Assembly (NCBI GenBank): GCA_902493595.1
Contig: CABUPU010000002.1
Coordinates: forward strand, 1 to 64,000
DNA: 64,000 bases
From: an uncultured Mycoplasma sp.
GTDB lineage: Bacteria; Bacillota_I; Bacilli_A; RF39; UBA660
Direction: 5' to 3'
Translations under genes and position numbers: made by a program
Notes under the pieces: generated by a model
Told to the model about the DNA's origin: nothing
Databases searched by the model: none
Seen by the model: the letters and a program-made list of their open reading frames with translations, nothing else
Part shown: one piece after another, positions 53,491 through 62,545 of the stretch
Layout of the letters: every line of letters begins with the position of its first letter
Numbering within the stretch: the first letter of the stretch is position 1

Positions 53491-54996
53491 ATGGTTAATG
53501 CAATAAAAAGAGCAATAATAGTTATTTTGGGAGTAATATTACAATTTGGATTTCATATATTAATTCAATTATATTTTCATAACAATATAACTATTATAGG
53601 TATTATTTATGATATATTAAGTATACTTATTGTTTTGAAGCTTTTAAAGGATAGTACAAGCTTATCTAATGATTTACCTTGGATTATGCTTATATTAGTA
53701 TTTCCAATTTTTGGAACTATCTTACTTTTAACTCTAGGTGGTAGTTATGCTAAAAATAAATTACTTAAAAACATTTATAATACAGAAAATGAGTATCAAA
53801 AATACTTAAAACAAGATAATGATATTACTAAACAAATAAATGATAATTATTTAGATAACCTAAAATATTTAAATAATTATGCACGATTTCCTGCCTCAAC
53901 AAATAATGATGTTAAATATTATAATTTTGGGCAAGATTTTTATCCATCTCTATTAAAAGAATTAAAAAGTGCAGAAAAATTTATATTTATGGAATATTTT
54001 ATTATTAATAATGGTATTATGCTTGAAAATATTTTAGATATATTAAAGGAAAAAGCTTCTTTAGGAGTAGATGTTAGAATAATTTATGATGATATGGGTA
54101 GTATTGCTATGCTTTCAACAAATTATCCTAAACAATTATCAACTTATGGTATTAAATGTATTCCCTTTAATAAGGTTAGCCCATTTAAGGGTATATTTAT
54201 GAATAATAGAGATCATAGAAAAATGACAATAATTGATGGAAAAGTTGCTTTTTCTGGCGGTGTAAATATAAGTGATGAATATATAAATATTAATAGTAAA
54301 CTAGGAGTATGGAAAGATAATGGAATTAAAATAGAGGGTGATGCCGTATTTAATTTTACAGTAATGTTTTGTAGTTTATGGAATGCAAATATAAAAGAGG
54401 ACGAAGATTTATTAAAATTTAAATATGACTTTTCTAATAAAAAATGTAATAATGGTTATGTATTACCTTATGGAATATCCCCTATATATAAACCATTTGT
54501 TGCGGAAGATGTTTATATAAATATTATTAATAGCGCTAAAAAATATGTTTATATCATGACACCTTATTTAATAATTGATACAGATATGCAAAATACTTTA
54601 GTAAGAGCAGCTAAAAGAGGTGTTGATGTTAAAATTATTGTACCAGGTGTTCCTGATAAAAAAATAGTTTATACTCAAACTAGTTCATTTTTTCCTTATT
54701 TAACAAAAAATGGAGTTAAAATATGTAAATATAATGATGGATTTGTTCATTCAAAAGTATTTGTTTCTGATGATACTAAAGCAGTAGTGGGAACTATAAA
54801 TATGGATTATCGAAGTTTATATTTACATTTTGAGAATGCTATTTATATGGAAAATGTAAAAGAAATTAAAAATATTAAAAAAGATGTTTTAGATACATTA
54901 GATAATTGTACAATCTTAACTAATAAAAATGTAAAAGTTGGTTTTTTTAAAGGTATTTGGCAATCTATATTAAGACTTTTTGCTCCACTTTTTTAA
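53491..54996 (+). CDS. cls: cardiolipin synthase
   Basis: 501 residues. ATG 53491 is chosen because AAAGGA precedes it; an upstream in-frame ATG at 53476 lies before that site. Two N-terminal membrane helices, then two phospholipase D motifs: HRKMTIIDGKVAFSGG and HSKVFVSDDTKAVVGT. It condenses phosphatidylglycerol into cardiolipin at the membrane. Confidence 0.93.
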   Translation: MVNAIKRAIIVILGVILQFGFHILIQLYFHNNITIIGIIYDILSILIVLKLLKDSTSLSNDLPWIMLILVFPIFGTILLLTLGGSYAKNKLLKNIYNTENEYQKYLKQDNDITKQINDNYLDNLKYLNNYARFPASTNNDVKYYNFGQDFYPSLLKELKSAEKFIFMEYFIINNGIMLENILDILKEKASLGVDVRIIYDDMGSIAMLSTNYPKQLSTYGIKCIPFNKVSPFKGIFMNNRDHRKMTIIDGKVAFSGGVNISDEYININSKLGVWKDNGIKIEGDAVFNFTVMFCSLWNANIKEDEDLLKFKYDFSNKKCNNGYVLPYGISPIYKPFVAEDVYINIINSAKKYVYIMTPYLIIDTDMQNTLVRAAKRGVDVKIIVPGVPDKKIVYTQTSSFFPYLTKNGVKICKYNDGFVHSKVFVSDDTKAVVGTINMDYRSLYLHFENAIYMENVKEIKNIKKDVLDTLDNCTILTNKNVKVGFFKGIWQSILRLFAPLF

Positions 54997-54999
54997 ATT

Positions 55000-55033
55000 T
55001 AAAAAAAATAGCAATTTAATTTGCTATTTTTTG
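55000..55033. terminator. bidirectional terminator between cls and gpsA
   Basis: AAAAATAGCAA pairs with TTGCTATTTTT around TTTAAT, with A and T runs for the two strands. Confidence 0.8.
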
Positions 55034-56001
55034 TTTATAAGAAATTCACTTAATTTTTCTGGACTTTCTTTATAATCAACAATATCATTAATAAGTGATA
55101 TAAGTTTAATATTTATATTTTTCTTTTTTAAAAGTAGCATAACAGTTTTTAATGTGTAATAACCTTCGACAGTGTGATTATTTAAAAAATCATTTATTTT
55201 ATCTTTATCTTTAGTATTTCCAATTACATAACCAAATGAATAGTTACGACTTTTTGTACTCATACATGTCATTAGTAAATCGCCAACACCTGCAAAAGAT
55301 AGTATAGTTTTAGGCTTTCCACCCATAAAGTAAATTAGATCTTTTATATCGTGAAGTGATTCATTAATTAAAAATGCTCTTGTACTTTCACAGTAGCCTA
55401 AACCTCCCAAAATACCCGAGGCAATAGCAAAGATATTTTTTACAGCACCGCATATTTGTACTCCAATTAAATCTTTTGAAATTCTAAGTTTTACTGTGTC
55501 ACAAGATAATGCTTTAATTACTAAATTTTGGCTTTTTCGATTAGTACCTGCAATTGCTAAAGCAACTGGTTCTCCAGCAAGCATATCAACGGCAAAAGTT
55601 GGGCCAGATATAACTGTAACATTTTTAGCATTTAATACAAACTTAATTACATTTGAAAGTAAATGACAAGTTTTTTCTTCGATGCCTTTACTAGCAATAC
55701 ATATTACCATATTTTTTTCAAAGTAGGGAAGAATCATACTTGCTACTTCATTTGTATATTTTGATGCACAAGTGAAAAATATTATTTTTGCACCATTCAT
55801 TACATCCTCTATATTTGAGGTTACCTCTATATTATCTGAAAGTTCATAACTTGAATTTATACTTTTTAAATTATGAGTAGTTTGATACTCTTTTTCTTTA
55901 TCTTTATTTTCAGTCCACATTACAACTTTATGACCATTACCTGCAAGTTTACTAGCAAGGGCAAGACCATAAGCTCCAGTTCCAAGCATTGCTATTTTCA
56001 T
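55024..56001 (-). CDS. gpsA: glycerol-3-phosphate dehydrogenase [NAD(P)+]
   Basis: 325 residues. N-terminal Rossmann motif GTGAYGLALASKLAGNGH, then the CIASKGIE and VISGPTFAVDML boxes and the catalytic Lys in GAVKNIFAIASGI. It makes sn-glycerol 3-phosphate for phospholipids, which fits the convergent cls gene. Overlaps rarA by four bases. Confidence 0.95.
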   Translation of the reverse strand: MKIAMLGTGAYGLALASKLAGNGHKVVMWTENKDKEKEYQTTHNLKSINSSYELSDNIEVTSNIEDVMNGAKIIFFTCASKYTNEVASMILPYFEKNMVICIASKGIEEKTCHLLSNVIKFVLNAKNVTVISGPTFAVDMLAGEPVALAIAGTNRKSQNLVIKALSCDTVKLRISKDLIGVQICGAVKNIFAIASGILGGLGYCESTRAFLINESLHDIKDLIYFMGGKPKTILSFAGVGDLLMTCMSTKSRNYSFGYVIGNTKDKDKINDFLNNHTVEGYYTLKTVMLLLKKKNINIKLISLINDIVDYKESPEKLSEFLINKK

Positions 56002-57194
56002 TTTTTACCAGTCCTTTCATTATAGACTTTATTTAGTCCATTTTCTATATTATTTTCTTGGGGAATATAATATTTACTTCCTATATATTCTTTAGGCATA
56101 TAATTTTGTTTAACATAATGATTTTTATAATTATGAGGATATAAATATGCACTTGAATTTGTTTTAATATTATCAGGTATTTTTGTAGCACCTTTTTCAT
56201 TTAAATCACTAATTGCTTTATTTATTGCTAAATATGCACTATTACTTTTTGGAGACATTGCCATTTCTGTTACAATAGTTCCTAAAATGATATTACATTC
56301 AGGAAAACCAACTCTTTCAGCGGCATTAATAGCACTATCAAGTCTAGGCCCAATACCAGGATTCGCAAGGCCTATATCTTCATAAGCAATTACTGATAGT
56401 CTTCGTTCAATTGAGTCTAAATCACCTGCATAAAGTAATCTTGCAAGGTAGTGTAAAGAAGCATCAATATCACTTCCTCGAATACTTTTTTGAAGTGCAC
56501 TTAATGCATCATAATGTCCATCATCACTTTCATCAATAAAAACATTTGCTTTAGGAATAATTTCCTTTATTTTATCTATGGTAATATCTTTTTTAAAGGC
56601 ATAATATGCTACTTCCAAAATATTGTAAGCGCATCTAACATCGCCACCACTTGCACCTGCAATATACATTAGTGCATCATCAGAAATATTAATATCAGGT
56701 AGATATTGTAAGGCTTTTTCTAATCCTTTTTTAATATCATCTTTAGAAAGGGCTTTAAGTTCAAAAATTGTACATCTACTTCTTATTGCAGGATTTACCT
56801 TTATAAATGGATTTGAGGTAGTAAGACCAATTAAAATAACTGTACCATTTTCAAGATAAGGAAGTAGTATATCTTGTTTATCTTTATTCATTCGATGGAT
56901 TTCATCAATAATTATTATTTTTTCACCAGAAAGTCTTGCATCATTAATTACTCTTAAAAAATCATCTTTATTATTTTGAGTTGCATTTAAAAACTCATAT
57001 GGCATATCCATTTCATTTGCAATTACTTTTGCAAGGGTTGTTTTGCCAATTCCTGGTGTTCCATATAAAATAAGAGAGAACATTTTTTTATTTTCAATTA
57101 AATTTCTAAGTACTTTGCCTTTACCTATTAAATGCTCTTGTCCAAGAACATCATCAATAGTTTTTGGTCTAATACTATTTGCTAATATATTCAT
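55998..57194 (-). CDS. rarA: replication-associated recombination protein RarA (MgsA/YrvN)
   Basis: 398 residues. AAA+ clamp-loader-like ATPase with Walker A GTPGIGKTTLA, Walker B IIIDEIHR, sensor TTSNPF, and the C-terminal tetramerisation region (YEDIGLANPG, YPHNYKNHYVKQNY). Acts at stalled forks. In Bacillus yrvN is close to yrvM (tcdA); here they are 4 kb apart. The start follows no strong RBS. Confidence 0.94.
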   Translation of the reverse strand: MNILANSIRPKTIDDVLGQEHLIGKGKVLRNLIENKKMFSLILYGTPGIGKTTLAKVIANEMDMPYEFLNATQNNKDDFLRVINDARLSGEKIIIIDEIHRMNKDKQDILLPYLENGTVILIGLTTSNPFIKVNPAIRSRCTIFELKALSKDDIKKGLEKALQYLPDINISDDALMYIAGASGGDVRCAYNILEVAYYAFKKDITIDKIKEIIPKANVFIDESDDGHYDALSALQKSIRGSDIDASLHYLARLLYAGDLDSIERRLSVIAYEDIGLANPGIGPRLDSAINAAERVGFPECNIILGTIVTEMAMSPKSNSAYLAINKAISDLNEKGATKIPDNIKTNSSAYLYPHNYKNHYVKQNYMPKEYIGSKYYIPQENNIENGLNKVYNERTGKK

Positions 57195-57228
57195 AAGTCA
57201 TCATATCTATTATATCATCATATACTTA

Positions 57229-57280
57229 ATTTGACTATTTATTTATTTTGTGTTATCATAGTTTTCACGAAAAAGGGGGA
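57229..57280 (+). promoter_or_regulatory. duplicated promoter cassette, copy A
   Basis: TTGACT (57231-57236), a 17-base spacer, TATCAT (57254-57259), then CACGAAAAAGGGGGA. The same 52 bases recur at 58172-58224 with one difference that I can see. Confidence 0.8.
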
Positions 57281-57321
57281 TTAATATTTATCCACTTGTA
57301 AAAGAAAGGAAATGAATATAT

Positions 57322-58026
57322 ATGTTAAATGTAATTAATAGTAATGAAAAAACTGAAGGACAATTATTTGCGGAAACCGAATTAAATTATTATGCTTTAC
57401 AGGTTGTTACAAAATATGAAAATCTTATTAAATTATATGAAAATAATAAACAAAGTGAGGTTATCAATTTATTAAATGAACTTGCACCTTTATTAGAATA
57501 TGAAGATTGCTGTTTATGTTATCTTGGACTTGTTAGTGCTTCAGAAGATGTAAAAGTTACTGAAGGTATAGTTAATCGCAATAGATTAAAGTGTAAAGTA
57601 CTTTATAACTATAAATCCATTACTGGATCAAATGATATATTATTACATCCTTTTATTATTAAAACTTTGAAAGATTTACATGCTGTAATTACAAATGATT
57701 TAAGTAATAAAGATGCTACATATTCTAACAAAATTAATTTAGAATTTATGAAGATGGTTATTAAGTATATGATGTGTAACCCTGAATTTGAAAGATTAAT
57801 GATTAATAATTATTTAGATATTACAAAAATATCTTGTGATTTACCAAAAATTGATAGTGAATATGCAAAAAAAATTATTTTAAAACATACAAATAATATT
57901 TCAAATATTAAATATGAAAACGAAGAACAAAAATATTTAATAAGTCTATTTAATGAGTTATTATTTAAGAATTTATCTTCATATTTAAATAATGATGTTG
58001 AACAAGATTTTGTTATTGCAAGATAA
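57322..58026 (+). CDS. unknown protein of the 57-62 kb module
   Basis: 234 residues, RBS AAAGGAAA. Mainly helical and acidic; contains a Cys pair in EDCCLCYLGL and another Cys in KYMMCNP. No membrane segment or recognised family. It is driven by promoter cassette A. The leader between the promoter and the ATG reads IYPLVKERK, resembling the start of the 58233 protein (IYPLKNSDG), so part of a second copy of that gene may have been deleted here. Confidence 0.65.
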   Translation: MLNVINSNEKTEGQLFAETELNYYALQVVTKYENLIKLYENNKQSEVINLLNELAPLLEYEDCCLCYLGLVSASEDVKVTEGIVNRNRLKCKVLYNYKSITGSNDILLHPFIIKTLKDLHAVITNDLSNKDATYSNKINLEFMKMVIKYMMCNPEFERLMINNYLDITKISCDLPKIDSEYAKKIILKHTNNISNIKYENEEQKYLISLFNELLFKNLSSYLNNDVEQDFVIAR

Positions 58027-58114
58027 TATAATTAATATTTATGAATATTTTATAATTTTTATAATAGAATTAACTGTACTTTGAAAAGTATTTTAGAATG
58101 TTATAACGATTTTT

Positions 58115-58152
58115 AAAAATGTAGTATAAATTACTATATTTTTTTATTGATT
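58115..58152 (+). terminator. duplicated terminator cassette, copy A
   Basis: GTAGTA-TAAAT-TACTAT type hairpin followed by T7. The same about 37 bases recur at 61871-61907. Confidence 0.7.
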
Positions 58153-58171
58153 ATTTTTTAGGTATGTCAAT

Positions 58172-58224
58172 AATTTGACTATTTATTTATTTTGTGTTAT
58201 CATAGGTTTCACGAAAAAGGGGGA
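58172..58224 (+). promoter_or_regulatory. duplicated promoter cassette, copy B
   Basis: Near-identical to 57229-57280, including TTGACT, TATCAT and the AAAAAGGGGGA ribosome site, here used directly by ATG 58233. Confidence 0.8.
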
Positions 58225-58232
58225 GAATAAAC

Positions 58233-58781
58233 ATGAAAAACTTAGATTTAAGAGAAAAATATTATTATAATTTAAAAAATGCACTTATTTATCCACTTAA
58301 AAACAGTGATGGAATGCTAAATCTTGCCTCAATGCAAAGAGTATTTATAAAAGGTAATGTTTTAATCCTTGTAAAAGGAGATAATAAAATTAGTGTGATG
58401 AATAGTGAGACTAGTGAATTTGAATATTATATCTTTAATGATGAAGATTCAATTGTTAAATACGTAACAACAAAGTTTGTAAATGGACAAATTTTAATTA
58501 CTTTTTCTTTAGTAAATGAAGATTTAGTTATTAAATCAGGTGGTGCAATTATGGAAATAAATGATATTGAAACTATAAATCAAATTGAAAAAGTTATCAC
58601 TAATAATTTAATTAATACTATTATTAATATTCAAAAAACTGGTTATGCAAATATTTTAAGTGTTACTTCAGTAGATAATGCTATTACACAAGAAAATACT
58701 TTACTCGAAGATTTAAAATATAAGAAAATTGATGTTCTTAATAAATTAAATAGTGATTTAACAAGAAAAAGAAGGATTTAA
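58233..58781 (+). CDS. unknown protein, first gene of the zincin operon
   Basis: 182 residues. A beta-rich first half (RVFIKGNVLILVKGDNKISV, FEYYIFNDEDSIVKY) and a helical second half with a basic end (LNSDLTRKRRI). No signal peptide. It begins a five-gene run in which genes are separated by 2-3 bases or overlap by 11, so the products likely act together. Not recognised. Confidence 0.65.
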   Translation: MKNLDLREKYYYNLKNALIYPLKNSDGMLNLASMQRVFIKGNVLILVKGDNKISVMNSETSEFEYYIFNDEDSIVKYVTTKFVNGQILITFSLVNEDLVIKSGGAIMEINDIETINQIEKVITNNLINTIINIQKTGYANILSVTSVDNAITQENTLLEDLKYKKIDVLNKLNSDLTRKRRI

Positions 58782-58783
58782 AT

Positions 58784-59509
58784 ATGGAAATTTTTGGAGT
58801 ACCAGATTGCAATTTATCTAAAATTGATTATCGTATAGGAATCGAATTTTTTTCTGCTTTAGAGGAGTGTTTTCAAAGATATCCTCTTTTAAAAAATGTT
58901 ATAAATTGTATTGGAGATTATCCATATGTACTTGAAAAAAGAAATATTATGGCAACTCAAGCATTTAATCAAAAAAAGATTCATTATGATTTAAAATCTT
59001 TATATAAAACATCATCATTTTGCGCTTCATATCTTAACATTGATGATAATAATCATTATGAAAAACTTAATGCTTTAATGTATTATAATAAATTACTTTT
59101 TTCAGGAATATGTATAAATGAAAAAGATTCATATGATGATCTAAGATATATGCTTAGACAGTATAAAAATAAAAATATGACTTATTGTACAAATATTAAA
59201 TCTTGTGTTTATCATGAAGTTGGACATATTTTATCGAGAATGCTAAGTATTGAAAAAAGTGTTGTTACATTAACAAAAATAAATGAACTTATGGAAATTG
59301 ATGAAGATTATCCAAAATATACAATGACCTCGGTTAGTGAGTTTGTAGCAGACTGTTTTGCAAAATATATGGTTGACCAAAACTATAATGAAGCAGTAAG
59401 CACTATTGGTAAAACTATTGATTTATTCTATCATTATTTTGAAAAAGCCTGCAAAGATTTTTATAGCCAGGATTTATATAAAGAAAAAGTATTGAAAATA
59501 GAAAGGTAG
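58784..59509 (+). CDS. zincin-like protein A with HEVGH motif
   Basis: 241 residues. HEVGH at residues 144-148 (CVYHEVGHILSRML) and a third-ligand Glu near 186 in SEFVADCFAKYM fit a gluzincin-like active site. The N-terminal 140 residues are a charged helical domain of unknown type. It has no signal peptide, so if active it works in the cytoplasm or is carried out by another route. It is paralogous to the 61150 protein. Exact family unknown; an anthrax-lethal-factor-like or ImmA-like relation is only a thought. Confidence 0.7.
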   Translation: MEIFGVPDCNLSKIDYRIGIEFFSALEECFQRYPLLKNVINCIGDYPYVLEKRNIMATQAFNQKKIHYDLKSLYKTSSFCASYLNIDDNNHYEKLNALMYYNKLLFSGICINEKDSYDDLRYMLRQYKNKNMTYCTNIKSCVYHEVGHILSRMLSIEKSVVTLTKINELMEIDEDYPKYTMTSVSEFVADCFAKYMVDQNYNEAVSTIGKTIDLFYHYFEKACKDFYSQDLYKEKVLKIER

Positions 59510-59512
59510 TAT

Positions 59513-60295
59513 ATGGAAAATTTAATTGAACTTAAAAAAATAGCTAAAGAAGTTTATGAAAAGTATATTTTATTATTTGATCGTTTGGAAAATAATGATA
59601 GAAATACAGTTAATGCTTTAATAAACTCGATTAAATCTTCAATCGAAGAAGAAAAAGATATTCTTTCTTTACTTGATTATGAAACACTTTATAATTTATT
59701 TGTTTTTGCAAATCAAAATTTAGATGAAGAAAATAAAGGTTATATTTATAAACTATATTTTTTTATAATAAATTATTGTGATGAGAAATTCATAAAACTT
59801 GTATATAATGATGATATTTTAGATGTTCGTAAAAATGCTTATGCATATTCATTTAAAAAGATGTTCGAAGTTATTGAAAATGACACTTTAGCCTTAAAAG
59901 ATATTGATAATGCATTTTATGAAAAAGTTAGAAAATTTCTTCATATAATTTTATTCTCAGATATTATGCTATTTCCAAAACTCGAAGAATTGTTTTTAAA
60001 TGGTAATTTTGATTTTAACAATATAGTTATTGAAGACTACGAAAGTGAAAACAATAAAAAAGAATGTATGAATGTTGTTTTATATGCTGAAACATTAAAT
60101 AATAAAGCAATGACTGCGGATAATGTAGTAGATCTTTTAAAAAGAAAGTATTTGTTTGAATATTTAGTGAAAAATCTTTCTAAGGAAGATTACTTAGATA
60201 TTAAAAATTATTTATTTAGCATAAAACAAGAAAATAATTTAATTATTGAATTTAAAAAAGTTATAGAGGAAAGAGGTAAGGCCTATGGAAGATGA
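59513..60295 (+). CDS. unknown helical protein B, paralogue of the next gene
   Basis: 260 residues. Begins ELKKIAKEVYEKYILLF and ends KEDYLDIKNYLFSIKQ then EFKKVIEERGKAYGR. The same start and end blocks occur in the 60285 protein. All-helical, acidic, no membrane segment or catalytic motif. It lies 3 bases after the HEVGH gene, so each zincin gene has such a partner next to it. Confidence 0.65.
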   Translation: MENLIELKKIAKEVYEKYILLFDRLENNDRNTVNALINSIKSSIEEEKDILSLLDYETLYNLFVFANQNLDEENKGYIYKLYFFIINYCDEKFIKLVYNDDILDVRKNAYAYSFKKMFEVIENDTLALKDIDNAFYEKVRKFLHIILFSDIMLFPKLEELFLNGNFDFNNIVIEDYESENNKKECMNVVLYAETLNNKAMTADNVVDLLKRKYLFEYLVKNLSKEDYLDIKNYLFSIKQENNLIIEFKKVIEERGKAYGR

Positions 60296-61160
60296 AAATA
60301 TCAGCCAATATGTTTTAAATGCACTAAATGAACTAAAACAAATAGCGAAAGAAAAATATGAATTGTATATACTCTTTATTAATTCATATGAACGAAATGA
60401 TAAGAAAAGTATATATGATATTTCTTTAAAACTTTTGGATTGCATCTCTAAAAAAGATAGTGTCTTTGCAACTTTAGATAAAGATTCATTTAAAGAATTG
60501 TATGACTTTATTGATGAAGGTGAAGAAGACGTTATTTCTCAACCATGTTATATCAGTTTTTTATATCAGGACATAATTGAGTATTATGAAAGCATTTATT
60601 ATGATGGAGAAGATCTAGATGAAGATGATTATGAGGAAACTTTAGAGTATGAAGATGATGATGAAGAAGATTTAATTGATGATTATGATTCATCATATAT
60701 AATGGCAAATTATCTTGCTTATGCTTATAAAAATGTATTTGATATTTTGTTAAGTGATAGTTTAAATTTAAAAGAAGTTAATAAAACATTTTTTGATAAT
60801 ATGAAGCAAGAACTTGCTAAAACATTTTTTGTGGATATTTCCAATATCCCAGAATTTGAAATTTTACTACTTAAGGCAAATTTGAATTTTGAAAATGTTG
60901 AATATTATCCTTTTACAAGTGAACAAATCAAAGATATGTCAATGTATACAATTGATCTTACTAATGATTATGTTATGAGTGCTAGAAAAACTTTAGAGAT
61001 TTTAAAAGATAAATTTTTATTTGAATACCTAGTTAATAATTTAGATTATGAAGATTTTTTAGAGATAAAAGATTATTTATATTCATTAAAGAAAAACAAT
61101 TTTACGATTTCTGAATTTAAAAAAGTTATAAATGAAAACGGTATGAGTTATGGTAGATAA
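60285..61160 (+). CDS. unknown helical protein B', paralogue of the previous gene
   Basis: 291 residues, overlapping the previous gene by 11 bases. ELKQIAKEKYELYILF and YEDFLEIKDYLYSLKK followed by EFKKVINENGMSYGR align with the 59513 protein. An inserted acidic stretch (EDLDEDDYEETLEYEDDDEE, about residues 108-127) is its main difference. Role unknown; it may bind the adjacent zincin. Confidence 0.65.
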   Translation: MEDENISQYVLNALNELKQIAKEKYELYILFINSYERNDKKSIYDISLKLLDCISKKDSVFATLDKDSFKELYDFIDEGEEDVISQPCYISFLYQDIIEYYESIYYDGEDLDEDDYEETLEYEDDDEEDLIDDYDSSYIMANYLAYAYKNVFDILLSDSLNLKEVNKTFFDNMKQELAKTFFVDISNIPEFEILLLKANLNFENVEYYPFTSEQIKDMSMYTIDLTNDYVMSARKTLEILKDKFLFEYLVNNLDYEDFLEIKDYLYSLKKNNFTISEFKKVINENGMSYGR

Positions 61161-61884
61161 TATATTTGATTTTACAGGTATTGATGTAAAAATAGCAGAT
61201 GAAGTATATGAGGCTTTTAACGAAGTTTTTAAAAAATTTCCAAATTTAAAAAATAGAATCAATTATGTTGGTTCAATTGAAAATGCTTTTGATGATATTA
61301 ATAAAATATATAAACTTTATTATAATGGAAATTTATCATATTCTTCTTTATACAAGTTAAAACTTTATTTTAAAATTCTTGCATTTGCTAATGAAGTACC
61401 TAATAAAAATATTTTAAATCCATACGTAAATGGTGAATTAAGTTATGAGGAAAGACTTATATATGGTAAATCGTATTTTGAATCTATATCTATTAATGAA
61501 TTATTTTCATACTCAAAACTTTATCAAAAAATTTATACTGGAAAATCAAAAAATATTTTTAATGCTTATAATATAAAAGGTATTGTCTTTCATGAAGTTG
61601 GTCATATACTTTCAAATCTTTTATTTTTGCCTTATAACGAGCATTTTATGACTAATGTAGACATTTTAATGAAAAAAAGATTTCAAAATTATTCATGTTA
61701 CTCACTTAAAAATCCTGAGGAGTTTATTGCTGAACAATTTACTTTGTATATGCTAGGTGAGTATACAGTTGCCTCAATATATATAGGTAATTATATTACT
61801 AATCTTTATAAAAAATACGAAAATACTAAAGTTTTTGAATATGATGATAAATATATGACTTTAATTAGAAAAAATGTAGTATAA
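61150..61884 (+). CDS. zincin-like protein A' with HEVGH motif
   Basis: 244 residues, overlapping the previous gene by 11 bases. HEVGH at residues 148-152 (GIVFHEVGHILSNLL) and Glu near 191 in EEFIAEQFTLYML match the layout of the 58784 protein, with little identity elsewhere. The two zincin genes flank the two B genes, a mirror-like order A-B-B'-A'. No signal peptide. Confidence 0.7.
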   Translation: MVDNIFDFTGIDVKIADEVYEAFNEVFKKFPNLKNRINYVGSIENAFDDINKIYKLYYNGNLSYSSLYKLKLYFKILAFANEVPNKNILNPYVNGELSYEERLIYGKSYFESISINELFSYSKLYQKIYTGKSKNIFNAYNIKGIVFHEVGHILSNLLFLPYNEHFMTNVDILMKKRFQNYSCYSLKNPEEFIAEQFTLYMLGEYTVASIYIGNYITNLYKKYENTKVFEYDDKYMTLIRKNVV

Positions 61885-61907
61885 TTTACTATATTTTTTT
61901 ATTGATT
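61871..61907 (+). terminator. duplicated terminator cassette, copy B
   Basis: Same sequence type as 58115-58152: a TAGTATAATTTACTATA hairpin followed by T7. The hairpin overlaps the end of the zincin gene. Confidence 0.7.
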
Positions 61908-62236
61908 TCATTTAACTTTTCTTCGATTATTTTAATTGCCTTTAAAAGATAGTCTATTTCATATTGCTGATTTAAATTACTTTTGTCATTTGAATAAGGG
62001 CTTCCTCCCATTTTAGCTTTTCTAGAATTTATATTAATATTATGTCCTTCGATTCTTTGCTCTATTAGTTGCTGCTGAGATGCAAATGTAAGTAAATATT
62101 GACCAAATAAAATTATCCAGTTACCTATAGAATTGAGTTCATAATCATCAAAATCTCCGACAACAATAGCACCCGCAATTGCGGCTACCATTGAAAATAA
62201 ATTTGGATCATAGTTTGGAGGAAAATTTCTAATCAT
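61889..62236 (-). CDS. unknown small membrane-associated protein
   Basis: 115 residues. A hydrophobic stretch (LFSMVAAIAGAIVVG) near the N-terminus and a second one (IGNWIILFGQYLLTF), a polar middle with MGGSPYSNDKSN, and a C-terminal coiled coil (LLKAIKIIEEKLNEINKKI). No family known. It faces away from the next small gene. Confidence 0.55.
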   Translation of the reverse strand: MIRNFPPNYDPNLFSMVAAIAGAIVVGDFDDYELNSIGNWIILFGQYLLTFASQQQLIEQRIEGHNININSRKAKMGGSPYSNDKSNLNQQYEIDYLLKAIKIIEEKLNEINKKI

Positions 62237-62332
62237 TATATTAAAATTTTATGTTAAATAAAAGAAATTAGGCTATTTAACTTGTTAATTTAAACTTTTT
62301 ACATATTTTATTATAGAAAGGATGGGTTTTAA

Positions 62333-62545
62333 ATGTATCCATATAAAAAAATAAATCCAACATATATTAGTTCTGATAGACAATTTTTTGTACCATTTTT
62401 ACTCGGAGGCCTTGCCGGAGGAGCAGCAGTTGGACTTACTAGACCTAGACCAATTATAAATGCCGCACCAAATATGGGATTTAATCCATATTATCCATCA
62501 GGAAATTATTCTTATTCATACTATATGCCTAAGTATCCTTACTAA
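62333..62545 (+). CDS. small Gly/Pro/Tyr-rich protein
   Basis: 70 residues. A glycine-zipper-like helix (FLLGGLAGGAAVGL) and a Tyr/Pro tail (YYPSGNYSYSYYMPKYPY). RBS GAAAGGATGG. Looks like a small coat or envelope protein; function unknown. Converges on the SEDS gene with a 17-base overlap. Confidence 0.55.
   Translation: MYPYKKINPTYISSDRQFFVPFLLGGLAGGAAVGLTRPRPIINAAPNMGFNPYYPSGNYSYSYYMPKYPY

Noticed and set aside
57043..57234. Plus-strand 63-codon ORF at the start of rarA
   Set aside because: It lies antisense to the conserved Walker A region of rarA and has no RBS.
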